This document shows, piece by piece, positions 24,560 to 36,215 of a stretch of 64,000 nt of DNA. The stretch comes from Ficedula albicollis (Eukaryota; Chordata; Aves; Passeriformes; Muscicapidae). Location of the stretch: contig NC_021681.1 of NCBI RefSeq assembly GCF_000247815.1, positions 5,826,713 through 5,890,712 on the forward strand, given 5' to 3'. Position 1 is the stretch's first letter; each line of letters opens with the position of its first letter. A program made the position numbers and the translations under genes. A model generated the notes under the pieces. That model did not search any database and was not told the DNA's origin. It was given only the letters and a program-made list of their open reading frames with translations.

Positions 24560-27059
24560 CCTAACATTTAAAAAAACAAAGGCAAAAAGAACCACAAACG
24601 TGAAGAGTTCCATCTGAGTACTCCGAGTTTTCTTGCAGATGCTGCCGGTGAGAATTAACCTTTAAAGGAACCTCTAAGCACGAACCCTGGGAGTTTTTTG
24701 GGAGAAGCAGCTCCTCTGCCGGGGCAGCCCTTGCGTGGCTCAGCCCAAGGATTCAGCTGCTCTGTTCCATGGCTCACTGCACCATAGGCAGCTCTTCCAA
24801 AAGGTCACAGCGTCTTCTTTGCCCTCAGCTGATGTTTGCTCCCTGCGCACAGCGCGGGTGAGGTGTGACCACATCTGCCCTCCTGTCGCACCTCTCACCG
24901 CTCCCTCACACAGCAACTCCCCCTCCAAGCATCTGCACCGCCCTTGGCAACTTCTGCTGGCGGCAGGAGCATCCCTCGGGGGGCTGTGCAGGAGCACAGC
25001 CACCTTCATCCCTTCCAAAGGCTCCAGAACAGGGAATTTTCAGTGGGAAAACTGAGATTTTTCTGAAGTTCTTTCCTTTTAGCCTGATGAACAAGGGATG
25101 CAGACACCATCTGGATCCCCTCTCAAAGGCTCCAGATCCAACATGTTGTCCAGACCCCTCTTGCCTGTTCCAGCTAACAGCACATACTGGATAGGATCCA
25201 CCCCACTCCATCCTTGGGTGGGAAACAGCTTCAGCCGGCAGCTCAGCAGGAGGCACAGCAGCCGTGGGGTTAGTGCAGCTTTCTTTGAATCATTTCTGAA
25301 ACACATTTCAGATCACAACCTGCAGCTCTCTCCCTCCAACACACTCCACGCTGTTCACAATCATCTCCCAGCATGGAGGAGTCCAGCAGAGATTTGCTGC
25401 CCACTCCTGAGCCACAGCTGCCTTGTGCTCCACAAACCCAACCTTTCATGCTGGACCAGAGATGCCCAAAACTTCTTTCAGGGCTGCAATTTCCCCTTAT
25501 TTCCTCTCCCAGCTGCATCAGCAGTAACTAATACTGAGCCCTGGCATTACAGGGCTTTCCAGCTGTTTCCAAGCAGCCCATAAAACATCTGGCAGTGCTC
25601 GAGAGGGCTCTGGTGCCTGTGTTCCCAGCACAAGGAACAAGTTGGCCCTGGCACAGGCTGGGGACACATCAGGGGGATCTCAACAATGTGCCAGTCCTGC
25701 TTGGTCACAGGCTGTCATCTATCCTGGCACATCTCTTGGCATCAGGCTAACTTTGCAGATCTGGGTGGCTGGAGATGAAATTTGGAGTTTTTTTGCTCAG
25801 GAGATGCTTCCAGGTCCTTCCACAGAGTGCTGAGAGACTGTTTGAGGTGCAGGCCTGGCAGGAGCAGAGATGCTCAGTGGGGAAGGGAGGTTTTCCAGCA
25901 GGGATGTACAGCTCTCCACCAAGCTGGTGATCCCATTGTGCTTCCCTCATTCCTATTAAAATGCTGCTTGTCCTCTGGCTGCACTCCCAGTCCTCCCTGG
26001 CCACAGGACTGCCCATCATCCCCACAGGGATCCCACGAGGATGTCAACAGCTGCCTCTATTTCTGGAGCTCAGGTTTGCTCCTCAAACCTTTCCCAAGTG
26101 ATAAAACCTTCAGTCAGGTGAAAGCACATCAGTGCCACCACCATCCCCACCCCCAGCACACAGGGAAAACACACCTTTGCTTCCAGGTCTCTGTGACTCC
26201 AGGTGAGATTTGGTTATGGAAAATCAACCAGCACTCACAACAACCAAACTGCACCCAGGGCCCCCTGTTTGCCTCTTCTCCCTGTTAAAAACCAACTCAA
26301 AAAGTCACCAAGTACCTCACAACCAGCAATTCACAAAATTGGCCCCCTTCAGCTTTCTTCCCCTTGACATTGCAGGGCCTGGATGAAGAGCTGTTTTCCT
26401 CTCCTCCTCCTCCTCCTCCTCCTCCTGCACACCTCCAGAGCCTCTGCTCCAACAAAGCTTGAGCTGCCCCCTTTTTCTGCAGCTTTTTTCAGCCTCTTCA
26501 TCCATGTTCTCCCCAGCTCCACACATTGCTGGGAGATCACTCAAGGGACAAGAAGCTGCTCCGCTCACCAAAACTCCTCCAGGCACTGCACAGGGCATCT
26601 GCTGAGCACACAGCCCATCCCAACTCCACTCATCCCCTTTTTTCAGTGCATCTCCTGCCCCTACCTGGCTTGAGGGGAACAGACAATTGCAGCCCAGCTC
26701 TCTCCCTTTGCACAGCACCAGAGCCAGGGAAGGCCCCTGGTGGATTTCTGCCAAGGACAGAGGGTGCTGGTAGGAGATGAGCACCAGCAAGGAGCATCCC
26801 ACACCAGACCAACACCACCACTTCCAGGGATGCTCCTACACACCTGATCCACAGCTGCTGGAAACCAGCTGGGACTTCCAGCTGCTCTCCTGATGGAAAG
26901 CACTCTGCCTGCTGTCTCCAGCCCTGCAGCTGGGAGGAGACGCCCGTGCTCAGCGCTCTGCTGACCAGCACAGCCCTCCGTGCTGATGGGCCTCAGGAAC
27001 GCCCCTTCTCCACTGCCCACGGCTGCTCCTGAGCAATTAAACCCTTCTGCCTGGGCTGG
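24560..27059. other. Non-coding, no gene recognised
   Basis: Unique sequence with moderate GC, plus the CCT microsatellite at 26397. Open frames such as 25782-26288 show no domain. Confidence 0.5.
26397..26427. repeat. (CCT)n microsatellite
   Basis: About nine CTC/TCC units in a row. Confidence 0.9.
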
Positions 27060-27440
27060 GCAAGACAAATGATGTTTATTGGGATGGCTTTCCTGTGTGC
27101 CAAACATAAAACAAAATGTCAATCGATACAGCTGCCTCACCTGATGGTTTTATTTCTGCTCTCCTCCCGCCCCCACTTTTAACTTTGCAGTGCTCTGGAG
27201 CTCTCAGTGGGGTTTGCACCGTGGTGATAAACCAACAGATCCTCATTAACCCGTGGGCAAGAGCAAGAATTTGCCTTTTCTCTCTCTTTCCCTTTTCCCT
27301 TTTTTAATTTTTTTTTAAAAACTCTCCCTCTATCAATATTTGATGAGGGTAATTTCAAAGACTTGTTTAGTATGATCTCCACATAAGGAGTCCTTGGGAG
27401 TGTTTATCACGTTCGAGGTATAATTACATTCAAATGCTGA
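27060..27440. promoter_or_regulatory. Candidate non-coding element
   Basis: Unique AT-rich block with TCACCTGATGG, TCAATATTTGATGAGG and GGTATAATTACATTC. Nothing coding. Confidence 0.25.
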
Positions 27441-27759
27441 GACACAGTTGCCAGGGTTACAGCTGCTGGTGGTTCCTCCAGCTTTTGTGTGTCTGGGGTT
27501 TCTCACCGCCCCCCGAGCACTCGCACGCCCCAGGCTCTGGGGAAGCAGGGGAGGGGGATGGATGGGAAGCTCAAGGACCAGCAGTGGCCAGGGCAGCCTG
27601 AAGGAAAGTCAGCATTGCCTTCAGGGTGTGCCCTGCGCAGGGCTTTGGGGTCAGGGATGGGGAAGAGGGACAGTTGAGCAGGGAGTTCAATGTTGTTGAC
27701 AAAAATATTGCAGTAAAATCCTCCAGCCGTTCCCTTGGGCCCTGTCACTGGGGGAGGAG

Positions 27760-27885
27760 GGAGGCTGAGCTTGGATATCAGAAAAAGTTCTTCACAGGGT
27801 GCTGGGGCACTGCCCAGGCTCCCCAGGGAATGGGCATGGCTGCCAGAGCTCCAGGAGGGTTTGGATAAAGGATGCACAGGGTGGG
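27760..27885 (+). mobile_element. CR1 LINE fragment, truncated at its 3' end
   Basis: AGCTTGGATATCAGAAAAAG to GGGTTTGGATAAAGGATGCA. The end of the element is absent. Confidence 0.65.
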
Positions 27886-28009
27886 CCCTATTAAAGCTGA
27901 CAGGAATCTTAGCTGCAACCCAAGGGGAGTTGCACTTCCCCTTCATGAAGAGAAGCACAGGGGCAAGTGCTGATCTCGGTGGTGACCAGTGATGGGACCT
28001 GAGGGAACG

Positions 28010-28275
28010 ACCCAGAGCTGTGTCTGGGGCTGTTTAGTTTGGATATTAGGGAAAGGTTCTTCTCTCAGAGGGTGGTGGGGCACTGAACAGGCTCCCCAGG
28101 AAATGGTCACAGCCTCAAGGCTGCCAGAGCTCCAGGAGCATTTGGACAACACTCTCAGGTGGAGTTGTTGGGGTGTTCTGTGCAGGGCCAGGGGTTGGAC
28201 TCGATCCTTGTGAGTCCCTTTTGACTTCCCTGCAGGTCCCTTCCAGCTCAGAATGTTCCATGACCCAGTGAACCT
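28010..28275 (+). mobile_element. CR1 LINE 3' fragment
   Basis: TTTAGTTTGGATATTAGGGA through GGTTGGACTCGATCCTTGTG to CCCTTCCAGCTCAGAATGTT. Confidence 0.8.
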
Positions 28276-28623
28276 CTATGGCTGAAAAAGCTCCATGGAA
28301 GGAGAGGCAGCAATGCCTTTCCTTCATCCCTGGAATCCCCAGGTGGACTCTAAAGGGCCAAGGCAGGAATTGCCAGTGACAGAGGGCTGCAGAATCCCAA
28401 GGGAGTGGTCCAAAGGTGCCAGCACTCCTTGCACTCAGATTTCTCCACCCTGCCCAAGCCCCTCTGCTCTCACCAGCCCAGGAGAATTTCTCAAAAGGTG
28501 CATGGTGCTTGAGGACACAACTCTGTGTGTGCCAAAATGGGGGCACAAACTCCAGCTGAGACAACATTCCAGGCATTGACCTGGCTTAAAGCAGATACAC
28601 AGAGAGACAGATGGGTGTGTGGG

Positions 28624-28944
28624 TGGATGGATGGATGGATGGATGGATGGATGGATGATGGATGATGGATGGATGATGGATGGATGGATGATGGATGGAT
28701 GATGGATGGATGGATGATGGATGGATGATGGATGATGGATGGATGGATGATGGATGATGGATGGATGATGGATGATGGATGGATGGATGATGGATGATGG
28801 ATGGATGATGGATGATGGATGGATGGATGATGGATGATGGATGGATGATGGATGATGGATGGATGGATGATGGATGATGGATGGATGATGGATGATGGAT
28901 GGATGGATGATGGATGATGGATGGATGATGGATGATGGATGGAC
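28624..28944. repeat. GGAT/GAT compound array with a 40-bp higher-order unit
   Basis: Mix of GGAT and GAT units. From 28741 to 28940 a 40-bp block of eleven units (4-4-4-3-4-3-4-4-3-4-3 pattern, rotation aside) repeats five times without error. The left part is less regular. Confidence 0.95.
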
Positions 28945-29394
28945 TGTAGAGCTGGTCTCACACTGCTGGCCAAGCAGACAGGGAAGGAGCTGCCAGCTCA
29001 AGCTCTTTGCTGTCACTTAGGCAAAGCCCAGCCAGAGCAGGGCTGTGTGTGTGAAGCCACTTGACCACCAGAGCTGGGAGCAGCCCCTGCCCCAGTCCCC
29101 ACTGCTGGTGTCTTGGAATGCCCCCAAAACTCTGCTGTACTGGGAAAAACTGAAATCCTGAGCATTTCCACCCCAACACAGTGCTTATGGAGGCACTAAC
29201 AACAACCCCCAAGGGAAGGGGCACCTGAGGAAAAGCCATTCCCTGCTGCTGCCCGGGCTCTGGGGCTGAGCTCTGCCCAGCCAGATTCCCCTCCCTTCCT
29301 CACCCTGCAGACTGGCAGAGCCTCAGCTCCTACCTGGCACTTTCTGGACAGTGTCAGTAAATGCAGTTTCACCCAGGCAGCAAGGAATTGGGAT

Positions 29395-30060
29395 TGAATT
29401 GCCTTTGTTCTAGTTCCAATTTTAAATAATATGAACCTTCCTACAATAGGCGGCATTATCACTAATCCCCACAGTTGAGCCTGAAATAAGCTTACAAACC
29501 ATGCAGTAGCACTGTGGGAAGAACAATTATTCCAACAAAGGATGGAGAGGGGAGGAAACAACCATGAGCTCCTTGGATTAGGTGGAGGGTGCACAATCCT
29601 TGTCAATTCACAATAAATAAACAATTTTATTTTTTTTTAAGGCCACCAAAACACAAGACAAACAAACACCAAGAACAAATGCAGCGTGAAGGCACAGTAA
29701 AATATTTACAATTATTTCAGTGGAAAAAGAGGTACCTGCTACAGTCAATAGGTTGTAAAACAAATTCAGATGGAAGCTATTGTTTACCCCTAAATCAGCT
29801 CTAATGCACTGGCAAATGTGATTATCAGCATTCTGCGGGGAGCAGCAGCATCAGCATTCATTCCAGGTGTGCTCAGTGAAGGCTCTCTTGGCCACAGGTT
29901 CATTTGTAATTATTAAAATGCACCTTGTTAGCCATGCAGCAAGTCCCAAATTTCTGGGCAGCGGCTCATGCAGTGTTTGCTTTAATTTATTCTGTGCAAT
30001 TTCTGCATTATTTTACTGTGTCAATGCCGCAGTGCAAATGAGAAACCCCATCTTGAAGGC
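29395..30060. promoter_or_regulatory. Candidate non-coding elements (two adjacent AT-rich unique blocks)
   Basis: 29395-29530 and 29800-30060 are free of repeats and contain GTAATTATTAAAATGC, TGATTATCAGC and GCTTTAATTTATTCTG. Between them is a T/A-rich linker. Confidence 0.3.
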
Positions 30061-30364
30061 TCCAAAGGGAAGAGAGCTGAGCACTCCCTGGTGCTGGTGG
30101 CTCTGGCACGTCCTTTGTTCCTGGGGAAAGCTTTTCCATCAAGGACAAACAGCCAGAGAGCTGGCAGCCACCCTGGCTGTTCCCACTGCCAGGGATGAGT
30201 GAATAGCAGGGGGAAGGCAGCAATGTAGGGAAGGGAGAGGATTGGGATCATCCTAAGGACTCACACCAGTGACTGCTGGGCCACCCTGTTATCCAAAATA
30301 ACAGCAAATGTAGAGGACTGACAGAAAAACAGGGAGACAAGCCTTAGATAGTCTGCAGCTTGAG

Positions 30365-30770
30365 ATGTGAGAGATTACAAAATGGTTTGGGTTGGAAGGG
30401 ACCTTAAAGCTCAGCCAGTCCCCTGCCATGGGCAGGGACACCTTCCCCTGTCCCAGGGTGCTCCAAGCCCCGTCCAGCCTGGCCTTGGACACTGCCACGT
30501 TTCCAGGAGCAGCCACAGCTTCTCTGAGCAACTGTGCCAGGGCCTCAGCACCCTCACAGGGAAGAGTTTTGTCCTAATGTCCCATCTAAATCTTCCTCTG
30601 GCGGTTTAAAGCCTTTCCCTCTTGCCCACCAACACCCCCAAGCCCTTTTCCCCAGGGCTGCTCTCCATCCTCTCCCACCCAGCCTGTGTTTGTCCCTGGG
30701 ATTGCCCAGATCCAGCTGCAGGACCTTGCTCTTGGCCTTGTTGAACTTGACCAGAGGAATGCAGGATGCC
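30365..30770 (-). mobile_element. CR1 LINE 3' part, cut by the 928-bp duplication
   Basis: Plus strand: AAAATGGTTTGGGTTGGAAG, CTGCCATGGGCAGGGACACC, GGGAAGAGTTTTGTCCTAAT, ending in TTGAACTTGACCAGAGGAAT. Its 5'-ward part (from 30571) is repeated at 31499-31698. Confidence 0.8.
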
Positions 30771-32426
30771 TCCTCCCACTAATCCAAGGCAAATCCAGGT
30801 GGGAAATCCTGGAGCAGGTCTGCCTCAGCTGGAACCAGGAGCTTTTGGGAGAGGAGCACCTGGACACAGCTGCAGGGGAAGACTGGCTCTGTTTGGTAAA
30901 AAGCTCAGCACAGGAAGGCAGAGAGCCATGGGACCCAAACACCTCCCCCAGAACGAACATTACCATCCCCAGAGGAGAGGGCCAGGTGGAAATCTGATCC
31001 TAAGGGCTTTTAAATATCAGGTAGGGAGGATGAAGGGTTGGGAGCAGGGTCCAGGGTGGTGTAAAGAGCACTGCTTGGTGGCCTCAGCTCCCAAGGCAGC
31101 GGCACCACTTATCAGGGGAAGGGAATGGGATTGAGGTGAGCACGGAGCATGTCTGAGCATTCAAATTACAATCAGGGCTTGTAAGGGACAGGATCTGACA
31201 TTTAACGCCTCTGTTTGCAAAGTGCTTGACATTCACGATAACAGGAGCGGCGCAGGCAGGCAGGGAGGGCTCTGGATTCCCGGGAAAGCAGTGAAAACCA
31301 GCCTGGCTTTCCTTTTCTAGCTGGGAACATCCCTGGGAGATGCAAAGGCAGGGAGCTGCGTGTGCCACACAAACTCCTGCAGCACCCCTGGGATGGGCTG
31401 CCTGCAGACTCCTGGAAAAGTCACCTCATCCCCTGGTGCCTGAGCTTTCCTCCCCAAAGATGGATCATCCATCCCTCCTGTGCAGGAGATGTGCCACGGT
31501 CCTAATGTCCCATCTAAATCTTCCTCTGGCGGTTTAAAGCCTTTCCCTCTTGCCCACCAACACCCCCAAGCCCTTTTCCCCAGGGCTGCTCTCCATCCTC
31601 TCCCACCCAGCCTGTGTTTGTCCCTGGGATTGCCCAGATCCAGCTGCAGGACCTTGCTCTTGGCCTTGTTGAACTTGACCAGAGGAATGCAGGATGCCTC
31701 CTCCCACTAATCCAAGGCAAATCCAGGTGGGAAATCCTGGAGCAGGTCTGCCTCAGCTGGAACCAGGAGCTTTTGGGAGAGGAGCACCTGGACACAGCTG
31801 CAGGGGAAGACTGGCTCTGTTTGGTAAAAAGCTCAGCACAGGAAGGCAGAGAGCCATGGGACCCAAACACCTCCCCCAGAACGAACATTACCATCCCCAG
31901 AGGAGAGGGCCAGGTGGAAATCTGATCCTAAGGGCTTTTAAATATCAGGTAGGGAGGATGAAGGGTTGGGAGCAGGGTCCAGGGTGGTGTAAAGAGCACT
32001 GCTTGGTGGCCTCAGCTCCCAAGGCAGCGGCACCACTTATCAGGGGAAGGGAATGGGATTGAGGTGAGCACGGAGCATGTCTGAGCATTCAAATTACAAG
32101 CAGGGCTTGTAAGGGACAGGATCTGACATTTAACGCCTCTGTTTGCAAAGTGCTTGACATTCACGATAACAGGAGCGGCGCAGGCAGGCAGGGAGGGCTC
32201 TGGATTCCCGGGAAAGCAGTGAAAACCAGCCTGGCTTTCCTTTTCTAGCTGGGAACATCCCTGGGAGATGCAAAGGCAGGGAGCTGCGTGTGCCACACAA
32301 ACTCCTGCAGCACCCCTGGGATGGGCTGCCTGCAGACTCCTGGAAAAGTCACCTCATCCCCTGGTGCCTGAGCTTTCCTCCCCAAAGATGGATCATCCAT
32401 CCCTCCTGTGCAGGAGATGTGCCACG
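30571..32426. repeat. Tandem duplication, 2 x 928 bp
   Basis: Copy 1 is 30571-31498 and copy 2 is 31499-32426. One difference seen (TCAGGG at 31170 against GCAGGG at 32098). The left breakpoint cuts a CR1 element. Beyond the CR1 part each unit holds unique non-coding sequence. Confidence 0.95.
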
Positions 32427-32719
32427 TGTGTGGAGCACACACCCCAAGGAGCCAGGCTTTGATCTTCTCCGGGGCTCTGAGGAGCCATTATAGGAGAAAT
32501 AAAGTTCAGCACTCAGTCTGCTTTTGAAAAGCTGCAGACTGGATGGAAATAAGTTACTTTAAGGTGCCTCTCCTGACAGCAGTTCGGGGATGGAAAAGGG
32601 GAAATCAGAGTTACAGCTAATGCTTGGCAGGAGCTGGAGGCTTGGAACCAGTTTTAATGCAGGGCTGAGCCTGGAGGTGCCACCACTGCTGTGGACAGCT
32701 GGGTCCTCAGCAGCAGGTG

Positions 32720-32845
32720 CCAATCCTGGGAGGTGCCCAAATTGTCTGGACAGGGCTAGGAGCAGCCTGGGATAGTGGAGGGTGTCCCTGCCCATGGCAG
32801 GGGTGGGACTGGATGAGCCCAAACCATTCTATGATTCCCTTTCCC
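32720..32845 (+). mobile_element. CR1 tail fragment
   Basis: GAGGGTGTCCCTGCCCATGG, GGGACTGGATGAGCCCAAAC and CATTCTATGATTCC, the standard CR1 3' end in plus orientation. Confidence 0.75.
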
Positions 32846-33189
32846 AGGACAGCTCTCAATCCCACATTGCCTCCAGAGGTTCTCCTGGCATGGCTGGAGA
32901 GTGGCCTGCAAGAGCAGATCAGCCTCAGGGTGTCCCCCAATAATCCCAGGTTTTGCAGGGCAGGGCCTGGCAAAGCTGAGCTCAGAAAGGCTGATGACAA
33001 GACCACTCAGTATTGACACAAAACAGTGTTGTCACCACATGTGAACACTTAATTCCACCACTTAATTCCACCATTAATTAATGGACTGTCCAGCACAGAG
33101 ACAGGACTTGTGTGGTGGCAGGGGAGGGGACAGAGCCCAAGGTCCCCAGAGCACAGCACAGATCCTGCTCTCTCAGCCATCCATCCAGC

Positions 33190-33450
33190 CATGCCTTCTC
33201 TTAATTACATTAAAATAACACTCTCCCACCTCATTTTTTATTATTAGAAATGAACAGATTTAAAGCATTTCCTCTCAAATTATGGTTCACCTGAGTAGAT
33301 AATTAAAAGTCTATAAAGGAGATACACTTCTATGTGTAATTACGCCTACTTCTGCTGCTGTATCGGGGCTTCAAAAATATTTGCAAAACAACTCAAAACT
33401 TTTATTTTGTCAGTGCAATAATTGCTGCTTGTCAGGGCTATCGGTGCCAG
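33190..33450. promoter_or_regulatory. Candidate non-coding element
   Basis: Contains TTAATTACATTAAAAT, the E-box in TTCACCTGAG, GATAATTAAAAG, GTAATTACGCC and GTCAGTGCAATAATTGC. Unique and AT-rich. Confidence 0.3.
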
Positions 33451-33769
33451 CATCTGCTCAAACAGGAGCAGCATCTCCAGGCAGCCTTGCTGGGAGAGGG
33501 AGGAGGGTGGAGCTGCAAAGCATCCCAGGAAACCTGCTGGCAGAACAGCTGTGCACACCGTGCTCTGAGCTCACCCGGGGAACAGCCCTGGAACGGAGGA
33601 GGATGTTTGTTTGAGTTTTGTGGGGAGCCTGGAGGGAGGATGCTCTGGCTCCTGGCCTGAAGAGTGCAAGGTTTGTTCCCTGTCTGTCATGGTTGTGGAG
33701 ACCCACAGGGACAAATGTCCACACGCTGCTGGATGAATCTGGATTAGTTGGGCACACTGAAGGCTCAGC

Positions 33770-34015
33770 ACAGAATCAGAATCCCAGGATGGTTTGGGTT
33801 GGAATCGAGCTTAAAGCCCATCCATTCCCACCCCCTGCCATGGGCAGGGACACCTTCCACTAGCCCAGGTTGCTCCAAGCCCTGTTCAACCTGGCCCTGG
33901 ACACTGCCAGGGATCCAGGGGCAGCCACAGCTTCTCTGGGCACCCTGTGCCAGGGCCTCAGCACCCTCACAGGGGAGAATCTGTTCTAAATATCCAACCT
34001 AAATGTGCTCCCTGT
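33770..34015 (-). mobile_element. CR1 LINE 3' fragment
   Basis: AGGATGGTTTGGGTTGGAAT to AATATCCAACCTAAATGTGC. Confidence 0.8.
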
Positions 34016-34206
34016 CAGGGGGAAGCCAGGGAATGCATGGGGCCCCTGGTGCCTGCAGCAGCAAATGGGAAAGGGGGTCAGGAAGGACAGGATGCTCCCA
34101 GTGGGCTCCCAGGTAATCCCAGGGATGCTGTTACAGCTATGGACAGACCTGAGCTTCACACTGGGGACAGCAGGTTCCTGACATCCACCAGTTTCACCCT
34201 GATTTG

Positions 34207-34450
34207 TAATCACAGAATCATGGAAGAGGCTGAGTTGGAAAGGACTCACAAGGATCAGAGTCCAGCTCCTGGCCCTGCCCAGGACACCCCAACAATCCCA
34301 CCCTGTGCATCTCTGGGAGCATTGTGCAAACCCTCCTGGAGCTGTGGCAGCCTCTGGGCTGTGCCCATTCCCTGGGGAGCCTGGGCAGTGCCCAGCACCC
34401 TCTGGGGAAGAACCTTTCCTGATATCCAGCCTGAACATCCCCTGAGTTGT
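34207..34450 (-). mobile_element. CR1 LINE 3' fragment
   Basis: AATCACAGAATCATGGAAGA to GAAGAACCTTTCCTGATATC. Belongs to the same subfamily as the plus-strand copies at 5675 and 19373. Confidence 0.8.
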
Positions 34451-35029
34451 GCTGGGGGAAAACCCCAGTGGTGGAGGAAGCTGCTGAGGTGATTTTGTGC
34501 TGGCCCTGGTTCCATTTGTTTTAAGACACTGCCTGTGTGTGCAGCCTGGTGAGCCTCTCTGATCAAAACAGGAGCTACATCCAGAGCCACCCCCAGCACG
34601 ATCTCCAGCTGGACACCAGTTTGGGAGCCTGTCAGCTTCCCAGTCCTGTGGAGGGTCACCCACTCCCACCCACATTGGACCCACGTGTTTCCAGAGCCCA
34701 GGGACCAAACAGATACTGAACAGAGAAGGGGAGATGGGTTCCCTGGGAGGATGGAGCTGCTGGGATGAAGGCTGAGCAGGGACTACCAACATCCCCCCTC
34801 TGATGCCCATGGCCACTGCTGGGTGCTGAAAACTCCTGGATGTGGAACACCAGCTCTCCAGACCTCCCAGGGTGCCAATGTGCTTTGAAGTCCCCAAATC
34901 CACACTGGAGCTGTGTTTAAAGAAGATAAAACACCCCATCTCCCTCATAAGGGCATGGGGAAATAAATTCATCAGTGTTTATAAGGAGCTAAGAAACTCT
35001 GATTGGAGAGCCAGGGAAAGGGCCCACGA

Positions 35030-35420
35030 GGGAAATGAGTAATTTGGCGTGCAGGAAGAGGGTGGTAAATAACGCATGGGCTGCCGTGGCACCGGGACAG
35101 GAAGGCTCCGGGTGTGGCACAGGGCCAGGCAGGGACACATCCCCGGGCCGGGGGGAGGCACCTCCCAGCCCTGCCTGCGGCTTGAGCGGGAATGTGCAGG
35201 GGGGCAGCGCTGCTGGGTCTCGGGCCAGGCAGCACAGATACCTGCGGTTCTGGGGAGCTTTCCAGGGGCAGCGCTGCTGGGCCTCGGGCCAGGCAGCACA
35301 GATACCCTGCGGTTCTGGGGAGCTTTCCACTTCTCACGCTCCTTCAGAGGGGCAGCGTCCACCAACAGCAGAGACATTTCCCACCCAGGTTCACGCCAGC
35401 GCCCCAGGGCACCTTACAGC
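35030..35420. other. GC- and CpG-rich block
   Basis: Includes CCCCGGGCCGGGGGGAGG and the 64-bp duplication. Short open frames here are low-complexity and not supported as genes. Confidence 0.35.
35201..35329. repeat. Tandem duplication, about 64 bp, GC-rich
   Basis: GGGGCAGCGCTGCTGGG begins at 35201 and 35265. The units differ by one substitution and one inserted C. Lies in a CpG-containing block. Confidence 0.9.
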
Positions 35421-35639
35421 AAAGCACTCCCACTCCTCCAGGGCCAGGTGGGTGTGAGAGGTGCTTCTGAGGGGCTGGGCCTGCAGGAAAGCATCCTGAA
35501 TCCTCCCCGTTGCTGAGGGCAGGGGCACAGGAGCCCAGCTCACAGCACAGGAGCAGCTCAAACGTGTCTTCCATGCTGCCCAGACCCCAGCAGGTGGGAT
35601 TTGCTCAGTCAGCTGCGTGGGAGCGTGGGTCTGGGGGCT

Positions 35640-36215
35640 TCAGTCCTAGGATGGTTTGGTTTGGTTTGGAAGGGACCTTACAGCTCATCCAGTCCAACCT
35701 CCCACTGTCCCAGGCTGCTCCAAGCCCCGTCCAGCCTGGCCTTGGACTCTTCCAGGGGTCCAGGGGCAGCCACAGCTTCTCTGGGCACCCTGTGCCAGGG
35801 CCTGCCCACCCTCCCAGGGAGCATTTCCTTCCCAAAATCCCATCCAACCCTGCCCTCTGGCAGTGGGAAGCCATTCCCTGTGTCCTGTCCCTCCATCCCT
35901 TGTCCCCAGTCCCTCTCCAGCTCTCCTGGAGCCCCTTTAGCCACTGGAAGGGGATCTGAGCTCTCCCTGGATCCTTCCCTTCTCCAGGTGAACACCCCCA
36001 GTTCTCCCAGCCTGGCTCCAGAGCAGAGGGGCCCCAGCCCTTGGGAGCATCTCTGTGGCCTCCTCTGGACTCATTCCAGCAGCTCCAACATCCTTCTGAT
36101 GCTGGGCACCCCAGGGCTGGAGGCAGCTCTGCAGGTGGGGTCTCACCTGAGCAGAGCAGAGCAGAGGGGCAGAATCCCCTCCCTGGGTGCTGCTGGTGGC
36201 TTTGGGGCAGTGAAG
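35640..36215 (-). mobile_element. CR1 LINE, longest copy in the window (about 575 bp)
   Basis: AGGATGGTTTGGTTTGGTTT (reversed 3' end) through TCCAACCCTGCCCTCTGGCA and GGCCTCCTCTGGACTCATTC to GGGGTCTCACCTGAGCAGAG. It reaches further toward the 5' side of the element than the others but contains no reverse-transcriptase ORF. Confidence 0.85.

Noticed and set aside
33986..34972. 328-codon minus-strand open frame
   Set aside because: Runs through two CR1 fragments and contains no reverse-transcriptase or other domain. A chance frame in GC-rich repeats.
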